A stretch of DNA of 64,000 nt. Origin: Vibrio spartinae (GTDB lineage: Bacteria > Pseudomonadota > Gammaproteobacteria > Enterobacterales > Vibrionaceae). How positions within the stretch are numbered: the stretch's first letter is position 1; each line of letters opens with the position of its first letter. The stretch lies in assembly GCF_024347135.1 (NCBI RefSeq), contig NZ_AP024907.1, positions 3,401,001 to 3,465,000 of the forward strand. The letters run 5' to 3'. Shown here in pieces: positions 27,510 to 37,614 of the stretch. The position numbers were made by a program, and so were the translations under genes. The notes beneath the pieces are model-generated. The model was not told the DNA's origin and made no database searches. It saw only the letters and a list, made by a program, of their open reading frames with translations.

Positions 27510-28658
27510 ATGAAAGTAGGGATAATTGGATTAGGGCATCGCCTTTCTCACGTCCTTAGAGACATGAACAAAGCGGACCCAGATTTTTCAATCACAGGTT
27601 ATGTCGACCCGGCGCCAGCCGGACTACCAAATTTACACCAATTTGGCATAGAGCCCGGCCAGTCTTATGAAAACCTTGACGCAATGCTAAGTGCCGGAGG
27701 CTTTGATTTGCTGATGGTGGGCACCCCCAACTTTATGCATCTTGAGCATATCCGTGCTGGTCTACAAGCAGGTTATACCGTGTTTACGGAAAAGCCGGTG
27801 GTCATCAATCAGGAACAAAGCCTTCAGCTAGCCAAACTGGTGAAGGAATACGGTGAAAATAAAATTATTGTGGGGCTGGTACTACGCTATTCTCCGTTAT
27901 ATCAGGATTTAATCATCGCGAAGGAGCAAGGTACACTCGGCGAAATCACCTCGATTGAAGCGACCGAACATATTCCTCCCCACCATGGTGCCTTTTTCAT
28001 GCGAGACTGGCGCAGAATGGAGAAATACGCCGGACCTTATATTTTAGAAAAATGCTGTCATGACATCGACCTTTACCAAGGGCTCGTTGGTGAGCGTCCG
28101 GTGCGTGTTGCCAGCTTCGGCGGTAGAAAATCATTTACGCCCGAACATGCGCCGACAGGAGCCGTTACCGTCGATTCTGAGATGTACCACACTAAGCCCA
28201 GCGGCTGGAATAGCACTGACGCCGTGTTTGATAGCGATGCTGATATCATTGACTACCAAAATGCCATTATTGAATACCAAGGCGGTGCCACACTATCGTT
28301 TCATGCCAACTTAAATGTCCCTGATGAGTTCCGTCGTTTTTGCGTGATCGGTACCGACGGAATGGCAGAAGGTGATTTTGTCCGTAACTTTTTTAAAGTC
28401 CACGATGCTCGAACCACAAACTGCTTAACCGACAAACAGTACGAAGGCACCGCTTATGATGGTCACTACGGCTCAGATGAATTGATGGCACAAGAAGTCG
28501 TCAATCACATGCTGCATGGTACACCTCTTAAAGTTTCTGTTGTGGATGCTCTGGAAGCGGGCTTAACGGCTATCATGATCGACCAAGCAAGAAAAAACAA
28601 AACCGTAATCGATATGACAGAATGTTGGGCTGAATTCGATAAAGCACTTGGGCGCTAA
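27510..28658 (+). CDS. Gfo/Idh/MocA-family oxidoreductase
   Basis: A 382-aa NAD(P)-dependent sugar dehydrogenase. The Rossmann start is MKVGIIGLGHRLSHVL; VFTEKPVVINQEQSLQLA (about 91-108) contains the EKP motif with the catalytic lysine, and LEKCCHDIDLYQGLVG (about 181-196) the family histidine/aspartate. The start at 27510 is chosen because GGGAGGAAAA stands just before it and the Rossmann strand begins at once; an upstream extension of 21 residues has no such support. Substrate unknown. In glycan islands this family oxidises or epimerises hexoses, inositols or N-acetylhexosamines, or opens glycosidic bonds by an oxidative route. Confidence 0.92.
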   Translation: MKVGIIGLGHRLSHVLRDMNKADPDFSITGYVDPAPAGLPNLHQFGIEPGQSYENLDAMLSAGGFDLLMVGTPNFMHLEHIRAGLQAGYTVFTEKPVVINQEQSLQLAKLVKEYGENKIIVGLVLRYSPLYQDLIIAKEQGTLGEITSIEATEHIPPHHGAFFMRDWRRMEKYAGPYILEKCCHDIDLYQGLVGERPVRVASFGGRKSFTPEHAPTGAVTVDSEMYHTKPSGWNSTDAVFDSDADIIDYQNAIIEYQGGATLSFHANLNVPDEFRRFCVIGTDGMAEGDFVRNFFKVHDARTTNCLTDKQYEGTAYDGHYGSDELMAQEVVNHMLHGTPLKVSVVDALEAGLTAIMIDQARKNKTVIDMTECWAEFDKALGR

Positions 28659-28707
28659 CGACTGATAGTCAGCAGGCCTCCAGTTAGCTGGAATCATGTT
28701 CAAAATT

Positions 28708-28740
28708 AAGCCGCAGCACTAAGCTGCGGCTTTTGTTTTA
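28708..28740 (+). terminator. Terminator after the Gfo/Idh/MocA gene
   Basis: A 10-bp perfect stem (aagccgcagc 28708-28717, complement 28723-28732), 5-nt loop, tail ttttgtttta. Confidence 0.92.
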
Positions 28741-28885
28741 TATACACAAACCTTACATTTGGGCGACACCCCAAAAAATAGACATCCCCCGCAACACCAA
28801 AGTGATCAAAGGCGATAAAAAGCGTGAGCAAATATGGCCTATCTATATCAACAAGCATGTCTATATCAACAAGCATGACGAATAA
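28736..28885 (+). pseudogene. Possible gene remnant with an 18-bp tandem duplication
   Basis: Between the terminator and the convergent GH28 gene, one plus-strand frame runs without a start codon into a taa stop at 28883-28885. It reads about FYIHKPYIWATPQ, then KIDIPRNTKVIKGDKK, ending VYINKHDE. The composition looks protein-like but no family is recognised. Near its end an 18-bp unit starting tctatatcaa is duplicated head to tail (28842-28859 and 28860-28877). A further short frame from about 28874 ends at a taa near 28939. This may be debris of a lost gene or mobile element; the rest of 28659-28964 holds nothing else I can name. Confidence 0.35.
28842..28877. repeat. Perfect 18-bp tandem duplication
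   Basis: Two identical adjacent copies of an 18-base unit (28842-28859, 28860-28877), in frame with the surrounding open frame so that the peptide VYINKH-type unit is doubled. It looks like a recent slippage or duplication event. Confidence 0.85.
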
Positions 28886-28964
28886 AGTTAGGAATTCGTT
28901 AATGGGGATAAGTCACAGAAGGGCTCACGACTCTTGGTAACTAACTGAACACCAGATGCTCATA

Positions 28965-30311
28965 TTAAGTCGTGTCTCCATCGTGAACAAAGACGACTTT
29001 TTCCGGATTCCAATTTGAGCCTTCTTGCTGAGTAAAATAGCAAGACTCTAACCTGATCTCCGTCTTACAGATGTTATGAGCAAACACGGCTGGTAATCCA
29101 TTTGGGTAGAGCCAAACTCCCCAAGGACGAGTCTGTCCTTCTAATATGGTATAGGCATTGTCCATCCCTGAATTATCACTTTGATGTGGGTTACATGGCG
29201 GACGAACGTCATAAGTGCCACGATCAGGGTGATGGTGCCCAAGCTGAGCTTGACTGACATTAAACAAACGAATGTCTTTAATCAGCCCTGCCTGCTCGGC
29301 ATGGAGGTTAATCGCGCCCTCTGAACGAATCGTAATATTAGACATAGTAATATGTTTAATAACGCCACAAGGGCGAGCGGCTTGACGTCTTTTTGCAGTG
29401 ATATAAATAGAGTCAGCTTTCCCCCAATGACATGGCGCTGTAAACTTGGTTTCGATTGAAATATTGTCAAAGCTAACATTTCGAATATCCCCACCATCAC
29501 GAGAAACCAACGCTAAGCCTCGATTTGAGTCACTGATAATGCAGTTGCTAAATTTGATATTTTTGAAATCATTGAAACTTTCAGTGCCTATTTTCAACGC
29601 AGAGCTATGCGAGTGAATCAAGCAATTTTCGACTAAAATATCTTCGCATGCCTGATCCATTCGAGCAGCCTTACGACTGGTTTTAAGGCACACGCCATCA
29701 TCGGCAGTGCGCAACTGACAGCCACTCACGATAAAATGGCGGCAACCATCTAAGTCAATCGCATCGGTATTCGTGTATTTAAAGCTATTTTTCACCTTCA
29801 CATTACTAATCCGTCCGTACTCACATGAGACCATATGCAATGTCCACATTGGCGAATCAATAATGCTGATGTCCTCGATCACCACATCGCGACACTCTTC
29901 AAAAATAACAGTACGAGGCCTTTCAGCATCTGGCTTACGGTAGCCAAGTTCATCTGCTATTTCAGCGTTATAAGCCGGTGCGTTACCATTGATCTTACCT
30001 TGCCCTAAAAGCCCAACATTTTGTTTGCCTTTGGCAAAGATAAAACCGTAGTAACTTCCTTCAGCGGCGACTTCACTTACCCCCGCAGAAAAGTCGTTAT
30101 AATTGGGAGAAGCAATTAACTCCGCCCCAACACTCAAATACAGTAACACATTGTTTTCTAGGCAAATACTTCCACTTAAATAGCGGCCTGGTGGTACATA
30201 CAAGATACCGCCACCTTGTGCGCTCACCGTTGCAATAGCCCGTCGAAATACGTCAGTATTTAGGTTATGTCCATCGGCAATGGGGTGAAAATCATTAAGA
30301 TTGGTATACAT
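28965..30311 (-). CDS. Glycoside hydrolase family 28 protein (polygalacturonase-like)
   Basis: A 448-aa right-handed beta-helix hydrolase. GH28 marks: early GGGILYVPPGRYLSGSI (about 33-49), NTDAIDLDGCRHF (about 181-193) with the NTD triad and ADDGVCLKTS (about 208-217) with the paired aspartates of the active site. The His/Gly strand that normally reads GHG is replaced by HSSALKIGTE, as in many bacterial GH28 proteins of unknown specificity. No signal peptide is visible, so it should act in the cytosol on an imported oligosaccharide. It is the last gene of an operon with the sugar ABC transporter (23 bases after the second permease gene). Ribosome site AGAGA before ATG 30311. Confidence 0.9.
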   Translation of the reverse strand: MYTNLNDFHPIADGHNLNTDVFRRAIATVSAQGGGILYVPPGRYLSGSICLENNVLLYLSVGAELIASPNYNDFSAGVSEVAAEGSYYGFIFAKGKQNVGLLGQGKINGNAPAYNAEIADELGYRKPDAERPRTVIFEECRDVVIEDISIIDSPMWTLHMVSCEYGRISNVKVKNSFKYTNTDAIDLDGCRHFIVSGCQLRTADDGVCLKTSRKAARMDQACEDILVENCLIHSHSSALKIGTESFNDFKNIKFSNCIISDSNRGLALVSRDGGDIRNVSFDNISIETKFTAPCHWGKADSIYITAKRRQAARPCGVIKHITMSNITIRSEGAINLHAEQAGLIKDIRLFNVSQAQLGHHHPDRGTYDVRPPCNPHQSDNSGMDNAYTILEGQTRPWGVWLYPNGLPAVFAHNICKTEIRLESCYFTQQEGSNWNPEKVVFVHDGDTT

Positions 30312-30334
30312 GATAATTCTCTTTGCTTCCTAGA

Positions 30335-31153
30335 TTATTTCACCGCACCCTCAGTGACACCACTGATAAATTTTCGCTGGAATATCAAAAAGATAATAAT
30401 AAGCGGAAGAATAACAATCATTGCACCAGCCATCAGAACAGGGATGTTTATCGTATTCCTGTTCTGGAAAAACATCATACCAATAGGTAGTGTTCGCAAT
30501 TCTTCCTTATTCACTAATACCAACGGGATGAGGAACTCATTCCAAGTCCAGATGAATAGCAACAGCCCCAACGTTAATAAGGTCGGACGAATAGCCGGCA
30601 ACAAAATTTTCCATAAAATCGTAAATCGTGGCGTGTTATCCATAACTGAAGCTTCAATGAGCTCTTTCGGTACTTGATTAAACGCAGTCGCTATCATCAA
30701 AGTACTAAACGGAATCGAAAGTGCTACCTGAGGCAAAATAAGTGCTAAACGGGTATTTATTAGTCCGAGCCAGTGCATTTCATGATACAGCGGAATCATA
30801 AATGCCTCAGAAGGCAAGACCATGCCAAGTGCAAGCAATAAAGCAAGAAAAGGCTTCCCGGGCAACTTCAAAAACGCGAATGCAAACCCCGACAAAGTAC
30901 CAAGCGCCATACTTGCAATCACAACCGGGAATACGATCAAAAGCGAGTTCACAAAATATGTTTTAAAGTGTCCTTCTTGCCATGCAGACACATAGTTCTG
31001 AAAGCTAAAATGCTCTGGAAGAGAGAAAAAACCTTGCAACATTTCCGATTGAGACTTAAACGATGCCGATAACACCAATAAAAACGGTGCGATGGTCAAA
31101 ATGGCAAAAAACCACAGTAACATGCGAGATAGCATGGGGTTATTCGAGGTCAT
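30335..31153 (-). CDS. Carbohydrate ABC transporter permease, MalG-like
   Basis: A 272-aa inner-membrane permease with six helices. The EAA loop that contacts the ATPase is ELIEASVMDNTPRFTILWKI followed by LLPAIRPTL (about 167-195). The family N-terminus with a single helix and the WTWNEFLIPLVLV segment near residue 220 identify it as the MalG/UgpE class. It overlaps the upstream permease gene by one base. It works with the MalF-like subunit, the receptor at 32097-33422 and the ATPase at 34550-35644. Confidence 0.95.
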   Translation of the reverse strand: MTSNNPMLSRMLLWFFAILTIAPFLLVLSASFKSQSEMLQGFFSLPEHFSFQNYVSAWQEGHFKTYFVNSLLIVFPVVIASMALGTLSGFAFAFLKLPGKPFLALLLALGMVLPSEAFMIPLYHEMHWLGLINTRLALILPQVALSIPFSTLMIATAFNQVPKELIEASVMDNTPRFTILWKILLPAIRPTLLTLGLLLFIWTWNEFLIPLVLVNKEELRTLPIGMMFFQNRNTINIPVLMAGAMIVILPLIIIFLIFQRKFISGVTEGAVK

Positions 31154-32025
31154 TAATGTCGCTCCCTAAGCACAAAATGCAGAAATCCATTTACCGCAAA
31201 TACAATCGCCATACTGACTAAAGCAACAGCAGAAGCATAACCAAAATGGTGTAAATCAAAACCCTGCTGGTACATATACATATTCGTAATTAAAGTTGAT
31301 GTTCCCGGACCACCTTGGGTCATTACATAGATCAGATCAAAGGCTTTCAAACTGGCAATAACGGTAAGAATCAAGGCAACACGTACTTCTGGCAGCAATG
31401 CTGGTAAAGTAATACGAATGAATTTTTTCCAATGCGTTGAACCATCCAGTTCTGATGCTTCGTGAATTGACGGATCCATACGTTGGATGCCCGACATAAA
31501 AAGAACCAGACAAAAACCGAAGAAATACCAAACCGCAACAAAGCCAGTTGCCGGAAGTGCCCAATCAAAATCCCCAAGCCAGGCTTTGGCCATGGACGGC
31601 ATACCAATATATCTAAAAAATTGATCAATCGGTCCAAATGCTGGGTTATAGAGCCAGCGCCAAACCACACCCAATACTGCCATCGGCATAATATAAGGCA
31701 TGAAAAATAAAATTCTCATCATGGTGAGCTCTTTTTTATTTTTCAATTCGTTGAGAAAACTACACAGTACCAACCCCAAGCCAATCGGTATCACGGTGTA
31801 AAATCCCATCAGTTTGACATTGTTGCCGACCGCTATCCAAAATTTCGGATCATTGAAAATCCCGATGAAATTTTGCAGACCGACAAACACAGGATAGCTA
31901 CCGCCATCCCATTCCGTCACGCTAACACCCAGTGAGGTCATCAGTGGGAATAAAAGAAAAACGCAGTAAATAAACAATGAAGGTAATACATAGAGCGCAT
32001 TTCTTGTAATAGAAAGGTTAAGCAT
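31153..32025 (-). CDS. Carbohydrate ABC transporter permease, MalF-like
   Basis: A 290-aa permease of the MalF/UgpA class with six helices. The EAA motif is IHEASELDGSTHWKKFIRIT (about 184-203) and the YVMTQGGPGTSTLITNMYMY segment is typical of the class. Start: ATG 32025 has AGGGA at proper spacing; a GTG two codons upstream would be too close to it. It lies between the binding-protein gene (71-base gap) and the MalG-like gene. Confidence 0.95.
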   Translation of the reverse strand: MLNLSITRNALYVLPSLFIYCVFLLFPLMTSLGVSVTEWDGGSYPVFVGLQNFIGIFNDPKFWIAVGNNVKLMGFYTVIPIGLGLVLCSFLNELKNKKELTMMRILFFMPYIMPMAVLGVVWRWLYNPAFGPIDQFFRYIGMPSMAKAWLGDFDWALPATGFVAVWYFFGFCLVLFMSGIQRMDPSIHEASELDGSTHWKKFIRITLPALLPEVRVALILTVIASLKAFDLIYVMTQGGPGTSTLITNMYMYQQGFDLHHFGYASAVALVSMAIVFAVNGFLHFVLRERH

Positions 32026-32096
32026 GGGCACAATCCCTGTACGACAAGAGGCTGGCTCGTAAGCGCCATGCGCTTACGGCCTCACTGAGATAAAAA

Positions 32097-33422
32097 CTAT
32101 TGGCGAAGAGACTTCATATAACTTTGGTAATTTTCATCTAGATGACTCGACAGTTGCTGTGGTGTAATTCTGTCCGCCATTAACATCTGTACATTTTCAT
32201 TAAGCGTAGCCAGCATACTTGGCGTAGACCAGTCGACATAGTGACCAAGTGCATTATCCTTGTTCACTTGGACCCAAGCCGTATAAATATCACCAAGCAA
32301 TTGATTATCTGCTGGTAAAACGACTTTATCAGCTTGAGCCGCTGGAAGAAAACCATGGCTTAACCAATTCGCTGCCACTTCGCTTGAAACAAGATAATCG
32401 ATAAACTTCGCGGCAGCCTGTTGCGCTTGTTCGGTGTTAGCGGTAGAGGTAATTGAGAAAGGTAAATCCGTGCCACCGACCATTAAAGGTTTGTCGACAC
32501 CGTCAAATTTAGGCATGCCAATAAAATGGATATCTTTGTTCGCTTTAAACTGACCGGAGTACCAAGTACCGCTGATGAAGAATGCCGCTTGACCATTTTG
32601 AAATAACGTTGCTGCGTCATCCTTACCAATCCCTTGGAAACCTGAGAAAAAGTAACCTTGTTTATTCCAGCTTTGCATCAACGCTGCAGCATGTTCAAGC
32701 GCTGCATTTTTAAAAGTACCGCCTTTGCCGTAAATCAGCTTATCCAGAGATTCACGTTTGCTAGCATCAATCTGACTTTCCCAGATAGCACTTAACATTT
32801 GTTGCCCGGCGTTACCATCAAGCAACCCAAGTATGATTGGAGCGATACCTTTTGCTTTGAGTTTAGCCATATCCGCTTCAAATTCAGCCATTGTTTTCGG
32901 AACGCTAAGACCGGCTTGATCAAGCAAAGCTTTGTTATAATACAAACCTATCATTTCGCCCAAACAGGCAACACCATACAACTCGCCGTCACCAAACTGA
33001 CCGCTTTTCGACCAGCGATTACGTTTTAAAATCGATTCAGGGAAGCGGGTTGTCCAGTGGTAAGTTTTGTCCAGATCGTCCATTGGTACTAACAAATTTT
33101 GCTTGACCAGAGCACCCATATCTCCAACCCCTTGGTTAACCTGAGCAATCTGAGGACCGTCACCAGAGGTCAGCGCAAGTTTTAGCGGAATACGCATATC
33201 TGCAAAAGAGTGGATCGAACGTTCAACTGTAATATTTGGATTCTGTTGACTAAAGGTTTTAATCGCGTCTTGAATCACAGCCGATTGACTGGGGTAATTA
33301 TATATATCCCAGGTATCCACAGTCGTTTTGGCTTGAGTCGAAAACGCCAAACCTGACATAACAATCGGGGTGATTAACGCACATATTTTCTTACGGTTAA
33401 AAAAGGGGAATTTACGATCCAT
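32097..33422 (-). CDS. Carbohydrate ABC transporter substrate-binding protein (family 1)
   Basis: A 441-aa periplasmic receptor with a Sec signal peptide (basic start [12 protein letters not shown], hydrophobic [16 protein letters not shown], cleavage near TQAKT). The mature protein follows the MalE/UgpB-type family: [40 protein letters not shown] (about 146-165), [15 protein letters not shown]. No lipobox, so soluble. Start ATG 33422 has GGAG seven bases before it; an upstream in-frame ATG lacks this. First gene of the receptor-permease-permease-GH28 operon. Sugar unknown; the nearby GH28 and sugar kinase suggest an oligosaccharide with uronic or N-acetylated residues. Confidence 0.93.
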   Translation of the reverse strand: MDRKFPFFNRKKICALITPIVMSGLAFSTQAKTTVDTWDIYNYPSQSAVIQDAIKTFSQQNPNITVERSIHSFADMRIPLKLALTSGDGPQIAQVNQGVGDMGALVKQNLLVPMDDLDKTYHWTTRFPESILKRNRWSKSGQFGDGELYGVACLGEMIGLYYNKALLDQAGLSVPKTMAEFEADMAKLKAKGIAPIILGLLDGNAGQQMLSAIWESQIDASKRESLDKLIYGKGGTFKNAALEHAAALMQSWNKQGYFFSGFQGIGKDDAATLFQNGQAAFFISGTWYSGQFKANKDIHFIGMPKFDGVDKPLMVGGTDLPFSITSTANTEQAQQAAAKFIDYLVSSEVAANWLSHGFLPAAQADKVVLPADNQLLGDIYTAWVQVNKDNALGHYVDWSTPSMLATLNENVQMLMADRITPQQLSSHLDENYQSYMKSLRQ

Positions 33423-33931
33423 GTGGAATCTCCAATAACACAACTCATCATTTCACTAGACGAACCAAACCTTACTTCCTGTACAAGCTTTCGCCTAACC
33501 TACAAATAGACTTACTTCTTTTAATGAACAAAGTAAAGCTTTATTTCAAAAATGTTAACAAAATTGTTGTTACGTCAAACTATCAATCAACCAAGTGAAT
33601 ATTCAATTTATAGCGCCAGCTCCGCCCCCCCATCCCCCCGACACTCGACAAAAGCGCTCACCTTAAAATATACATATAACTTATTGTTAATTTATATTTT
33701 TTGTAATATCCAAAAGAAATAAGTTCGGTTCCATATCAGAGTCAACACTTAAAATCACATCGCTTCCTAGAGAATTTTTCATGTGAAATACCTGTTTGAA
33801 AATGAACAAAAATTCGCCACATTGCACTTTACATATCCGTAATTAAATCTTGCTTAATGTTTTTATTTATTATTTACTGAGAATTAAGTTGATTAACATT
33901 CACTCGTAAAGTACAGAAAAGGAGTTCTGTC
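33423..33931. promoter_or_regulatory. Divergent promoter region of the sugar ABC island
   Basis: About 510 bases between the divergent receptor and GNAT genes, with no ORF of coding character. It is AT-rich except for a C-rich stretch (33624-33639) of two runs of six or more C. Half sites cttactt (33512-33518) and aagtaaag (33532-33539) resemble the inverted repeat before the oxidoreductase gene and may bind the ROK regulator. A clear AAGGAG lies before the GNAT start. Confidence 0.5.
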
Positions 33932-34531
33932 ATGTCAACCCGCTGTTTTATTCGCCAGGCTCGCGTAGAAGATGAAGAAGCCCTTTATCAAATTTGTCTT
34001 AAAACCGCTAAGGCAGGTGATGACGCCAGTGATGTCTATAGCGATCCTCACTATCCTGGTCAACTATATGTAATGCCTTATGCCCGTTTTGAACCTGAAC
34101 TAGCATTTGTCCTAATCTGTAATGAACAAGTGGTCGGCTACGCCGTTGCTACTTCAAATACTCGGCAATTTGAACAGACTCTAGAAAATAAATGGTGGCC
34201 GGTACTGCGTCAGGCATACGCAAATCGCGAAGAGCAAAAGCCATTTGACAATAAGGTACTGAATCAAATTCGTCATCCTCATGTTGCCGCCCAAGAGCTA
34301 GTATCAAAGTGGCCTGCACACCTGCATATTAACTTACTTCCTCAAGCACAAAGTGGTGGATGGGGAAGTAAACTCATCAGTGCTGTAGTTGATGTCCTTC
34401 AGAAAAAGCAAGTCCCTGGGATTCATTTAGGTGTTAACCTACAAAACGAAAAAGTATGTGAATTTTATAAAAAACAAGGATTTACCCATATCATTCGCAG
34501 TAACGCGATCTATATGGGTCGCGAACTGTAA
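33932..34531 (+). CDS. GNAT-family N-acetyltransferase
   Basis: A 199-aa acetyl-CoA-dependent acetyltransferase. The N-terminal IRQARVEDEEALYQICLKTA (about 8-27) and the acetyl-CoA-binding SGGWGSKLISAVVDVL (about 140-155) with LGVNLQNEKVCEFYKKQGF (about 169-187) give the GNAT fold. The arrangement with a long insert between the halves recalls GNAT domains attached to or encoded near bacterial O-GlcNAcase-like enzymes. It opens a two-gene operon with the ABC ATPase, 18 bases upstream, so a sugar-related substrate (for example a free amino sugar amine) is plausible, but this is inference. Confidence 0.88.
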   Translation: MSTRCFIRQARVEDEEALYQICLKTAKAGDDASDVYSDPHYPGQLYVMPYARFEPELAFVLICNEQVVGYAVATSNTRQFEQTLENKWWPVLRQAYANREEQKPFDNKVLNQIRHPHVAAQELVSKWPAHLHINLLPQAQSGGWGSKLISAVVDVLQKKQVPGIHLGVNLQNEKVCEFYKKQGFTHIIRSNAIYMGREL

Positions 34532-34549
34532 TGCATAGGAAGGCAGAAA

Positions 34550-35644
34550 ATGGCAAAGCTTGAACTTATCGGCATTAGAAAAAGCTGGGATAATCAGGAA
34601 GTCATACACGGTGTTGACTTAAAAATCAAAGATGGCGAATTTATTGTATTTGTCGGCCCGTCAGGTTGCGGAAAATCAACCTTATTACGGATGATATCCG
34701 GACTAGAAAAAATCAGCGAAGGCTCTCTAGTGATTGGTCGCAAAGAAATGACGAATACCCCAGCGGCAAATAGAGGCATTGCGATGGTATTTCAGTCATA
34801 CGCACTGTATCCCAATATGTCAGTCCATAATAACCTCGCTTATCCGCTCGAAATGGCCAAAGTACCTAAAGCAGAAATTGAACAAAAAGTTGCTGAAGTG
34901 GCAAAAACACTGCATCTTGAACCAATGCTTGACCGGCACCCCAAAGCACTTTCCGGAGGTCAAAGACAGCGTGTGGCGATTGGCAGAGCCATCATCCGCG
35001 AACCCGAAATCTTCTTATTTGACGAGCCACTATCTAACCTTGATGCTGAACTACGCCTCCAAATGCGAATTGAGATAGCCAAACTGCATGAATCTCTGGG
35101 GACAACCATGATCTATGTCACTCATGATCAGCTAGAAGCGATGACGTTAGCCGATCGCATTGTCGTACTTCGTGATGGAAGAATTGAGCAAGTTGGCTCA
35201 CCACTTGAGATCTACCATAACCCGAACAATATCTTTGTCGCCGGATTTATTGGCTCACCCAAAATAAACTTACTTCCGGCAGAAGTGGTCAACGCCTACC
35301 AAGGCCAAATCCAAGTTCGCGTACCTGCTCTTGGGCTTGATCACCTGATTTTTAGTCTGGAAGCTCCCGTGAACGAAGGCCAGAAAATTTCTATTGGTTT
35401 CCGACCAGAACACATTATTGACGACATCAATGATGTCGCAAATAGTCAAGTATTTAAGATGCCAGTGTCCTATAGCGAGCATCTTGGACATACCAATTAC
35501 CTTTACCTTAATGTGGGCGAAGAAGATATGTTTGTCGTTGAATCACGCCAAACTGAAGCTATCGCCAATCATAAGCTAGTCGCGTTTGCTGTAGATCCGC
35601 AAAAGGCACTGATATTTGATGAAAACGGTTTACGACTTCGCTAA
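34550..35644 (+). CDS. Sugar ABC transporter ATPase (MalK/UgpC family)
   Basis: A 364-aa ATPase. Walker [12 protein letters not shown] (about 37-47), Q-loop [13 protein letters not shown], signature [14 protein letters not shown] (about 134-147), Walker [13 protein letters not shown] (about 154-165) and switch His in MIYVTHDQ. The C-terminal 130 residues form the TOBE-type regulatory domain of MalK/UgpC proteins. It energises the divergently encoded permease pair. The cluster is thus a complete CUT1-type importer. Confidence 0.96.
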   Translation: MAKLELIGIRKSWDNQEVIHGVDLKIKDGEFIVFVGPSGCGKSTLLRMISGLEKISEGSLVIGRKEMTNTPAANRGIAMVFQSYALYPNMSVHNNLAYPLEMAKVPKAEIEQKVAEVAKTLHLEPMLDRHPKALSGGQRQRVAIGRAIIREPEIFLFDEPLSNLDAELRLQMRIEIAKLHESLGTTMIYVTHDQLEAMTLADRIVVLRDGRIEQVGSPLEIYHNPNNIFVAGFIGSPKINLLPAEVVNAYQGQIQVRVPALGLDHLIFSLEAPVNEGQKISIGFRPEHIIDDINDVANSQVFKMPVSYSEHLGHTNYLYLNVGEEDMFVVESRQTEAIANHKLVAFAVDPQKALIFDENGLRLR

Positions 35645-35673
35645 TGTCTCGGTGTCATCGGATTACAATACAT

Positions 35674-35704
35674 AAAAAAACCAGCGATCACTCGCTGGCT
35701 TTCC
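35674..35704. terminator. Bidirectional terminator between the ABC ATPase and rraB
   Basis: Stem ccagcga (35681-35687) and tcgctgg (35692-35698), loop tcac, with an A run on the left that becomes a T run for minus-strand transcripts. It separates convergent genes and marks the boundary between the accessory island and core genes. Confidence 0.88.
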
Positions 35705-35708
35705 ATTC

Positions 35709-36125
35709 TTATTCGTCTTCGTCTTCGTCATCCGGATACAGGGCATCTTCGCCTTCGTAGTAAGTTCCCCAACCGTCATAGATGATGTCAAATTTCTCAG
35801 CCAGATGGATCAGCTTTTCAACCTGCTCATCAATGGTTTCAGCATTCAGCGCTGACTGCATTGTTGCATCGCAACAAAACAGGATTTGCTCATCTTCATC
35901 ATCTTCAACTTCTTCGGCTTCCAACACTTCAAACCCCATCTTAAATGCTTCAACTGCGACTTTTTCAAGCTGCTCAAAAGTTTCAGCAAACAAGTGGTGC
36001 TCTATCTCATATAGCGCTTCAGGATCACTACCATCTTCGAGGAGTGCCTGAATAATTTCTCGGGTATCTTCTTTCTGTAATTCGATCAACGACTCAACAG
36101 AAACATAATCGTCTTCATGGGACAT
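35709..36125 (-). CDS. rraB: Ribonuclease E inhibitor RraB
   Basis: A 138-aa acidic protein that binds RNase E and alters degradosome activity. The signature [20 protein letters not shown], then [17 protein letters not shown] (about 15-51) and the strongly acidic tail (YPDDEDEDE) match RraB (YjgD). The ATG at 36125 is chosen because GGAG lies seven bases before it; an ATG two codons upstream would abut GGAG. Single-gene unit next to tldD. Confidence 0.94.
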   Translation of the reverse strand: MSHEDDYVSVESLIELQKEDTREIIQALLEDGSDPEALYEIEHHLFAETFEQLEKVAVEAFKMGFEVLEAEEVEDDEDEQILFCCDATMQSALNAETIDEQVEKLIHLAEKFDIIYDGWGTYYEGEDALYPDDEDEDE

Positions 36126-36162
36126 GTTCATACTCCAGCTTGATATTTAAAAATATTGATGA

Positions 36163-37614
36163 TTAATCCGTCCCACCAACAGTAATTGCATCGAGTTTGA
36201 GAGTTGGTTGTCCGACACCGACAGGTAAACTCTGTCCGGCTTTTCCACACACACCAACCCCTTTATCAATTTGTAAATCATTGCCAACCATCGAGACTTG
36301 TTGCATCGCTTCAATTCCGGAACCGACTAATGTCGCCCCTTTGATAGGTCGGGTAATTTTGCCGTTTTCGATCAAATAGGCTTCAGATGCAGAAAAAACA
36401 AACTTTCCGGAGGTAATATCCACCTGTCCACCGCCAAAGTTTGGGGCATACACGCCCTTCTCAACCGTTGCAATAATTTCTTCCGGTGTATGCTGACCGG
36501 GAAGCATATATGTATTAGTCATTCTCGGCATCGGTAAATGCGCATAAGACTCCCGGCGACCATTGCCGGTCGGTGCCATCCCCATCAGGCGTGCATTCAA
36601 TTTGTCTTGCATATATCCTTTCAGCACACCATTTTCGATCAGGACATTATACTGCCCCTGAACCCCTTCATCATCAACATTCAATGATCCGCGGCGATCT
36701 TTTAATGTGCCGTCATCAACGATGGTACAAAGATCTGAGGTGACTTTTTGCCCAATCTTACCGGAAAAGACAGAAGACCCCTTGCGATTAAAGTCACCTT
36801 CAAGCCCATGACCGACGGCTTCATGTAGTAATACGCCCGGCCAACCGGCTCCGAGGACAACAGGCATGGTTCCCGCTGGTGCGGCAACCGCGTCGAGATT
36901 GACTAATGCCTGCCGGATGGCTTCATCAGCAAATTCATAAGCCACGGCCATGCCATCTCGCTCAGTCAGAAAGTAGTCATACCCCACTCGACCACCGCCT
37001 CCGGCGCTACCTTTTTCACGCCGATCACCTTTTTGTGCCAGTACACTAATAGATAATCGGACTAACGGCCGCGTATCTCCGGCATATGTTCCATCGGTGG
37101 CAGCAATCAATACTTGTTCATAGACACCACTCAGACTGATCGATACTTCTTGAATCAGTGGCTCTTTGGTCCGGATGTAAGCATCTAATGCTTTCAGTAA
37201 TTCGGTCTTCTGTTGCTTTTGCCAGCTATCCAGCGGATTATCCATACCATAATAATCCTGCGTATTGCTGCGGGAAAATGGCCGGACTCGCTGTTGACCG
37301 CTTTGGCCTTGCTGAGCGATCCCTCTTGCTGCGGTCGCACTCTGCTGCAAAGCCTCTTCAGTTAACTGATCCGAATAAGCAAAACCGGTTTTTTCGCCAC
37401 TGACTGCCCGGACACCAACGCCCCGATCAATATTGAAAGATCCGTCTTTAATCAAACCATCTTCCAGAACCAGCGATTCATGCCAACTGGACTGAAAATA
37501 CAGATCCGCATAATCGATCTGCCGAGCCATCATAGTCGACAACGTTTGCTCAATGAATTGTTCAGAAAGCCCGGTCGGATGAAGCAGTGCTTTTTCTATA
37601 TGTTCAATTGTCAT
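36163..37614 (-). CDS. tldD: Metalloprotease TldD
   Basis: A 483-aa subunit of the TldD/TldE zinc protease that degrades unfolded peptides and processes some ribosomal peptides. The zinc site is [16 protein letters not shown] (about 262-277; HExxxH). [20 protein letters not shown], then [11 protein letters not shown] near the C-terminus, is the typical family end. It follows the nitrilase-family gene with a four-base overlap, as in other vibrios. Confidence 0.97.
   Translation of the reverse strand: MTIEHIEKALLHPTGLSEQFIEQTLSTMMARQIDYADLYFQSSWHESLVLEDGLIKDGSFNIDRGVGVRAVSGEKTGFAYSDQLTEEALQQSATAARGIAQQGQSGQQRVRPFSRSNTQDYYGMDNPLDSWQKQQKTELLKALDAYIRTKEPLIQEVSISLSGVYEQVLIAATDGTYAGDTRPLVRLSISVLAQKGDRREKGSAGGGGRVGYDYFLTERDGMAVAYEFADEAIRQALVNLDAVAAPAGTMPVVLGAGWPGVLLHEAVGHGLEGDFNRKGSSVFSGKIGQKVTSDLCTIVDDGTLKDRRGSLNVDDEGVQGQYNVLIENGVLKGYMQDKLNARLMGMAPTGNGRRESYAHLPMPRMTNTYMLPGQHTPEEIIATVEKGVYAPNFGGGQVDITSGKFVFSASEAYLIENGKITRPIKGATLVGSGIEAMQQVSMVGNDLQIDKGVGVCGKAGQSLPVGVGQPTLKLDAITVGGTD

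Noticed and set aside
33624..33639. C-rich stretch as a phase-variable homopolymer tract
   Set aside because: It lies far from either start codon and is interrupted by AT, so no switching role can be argued.
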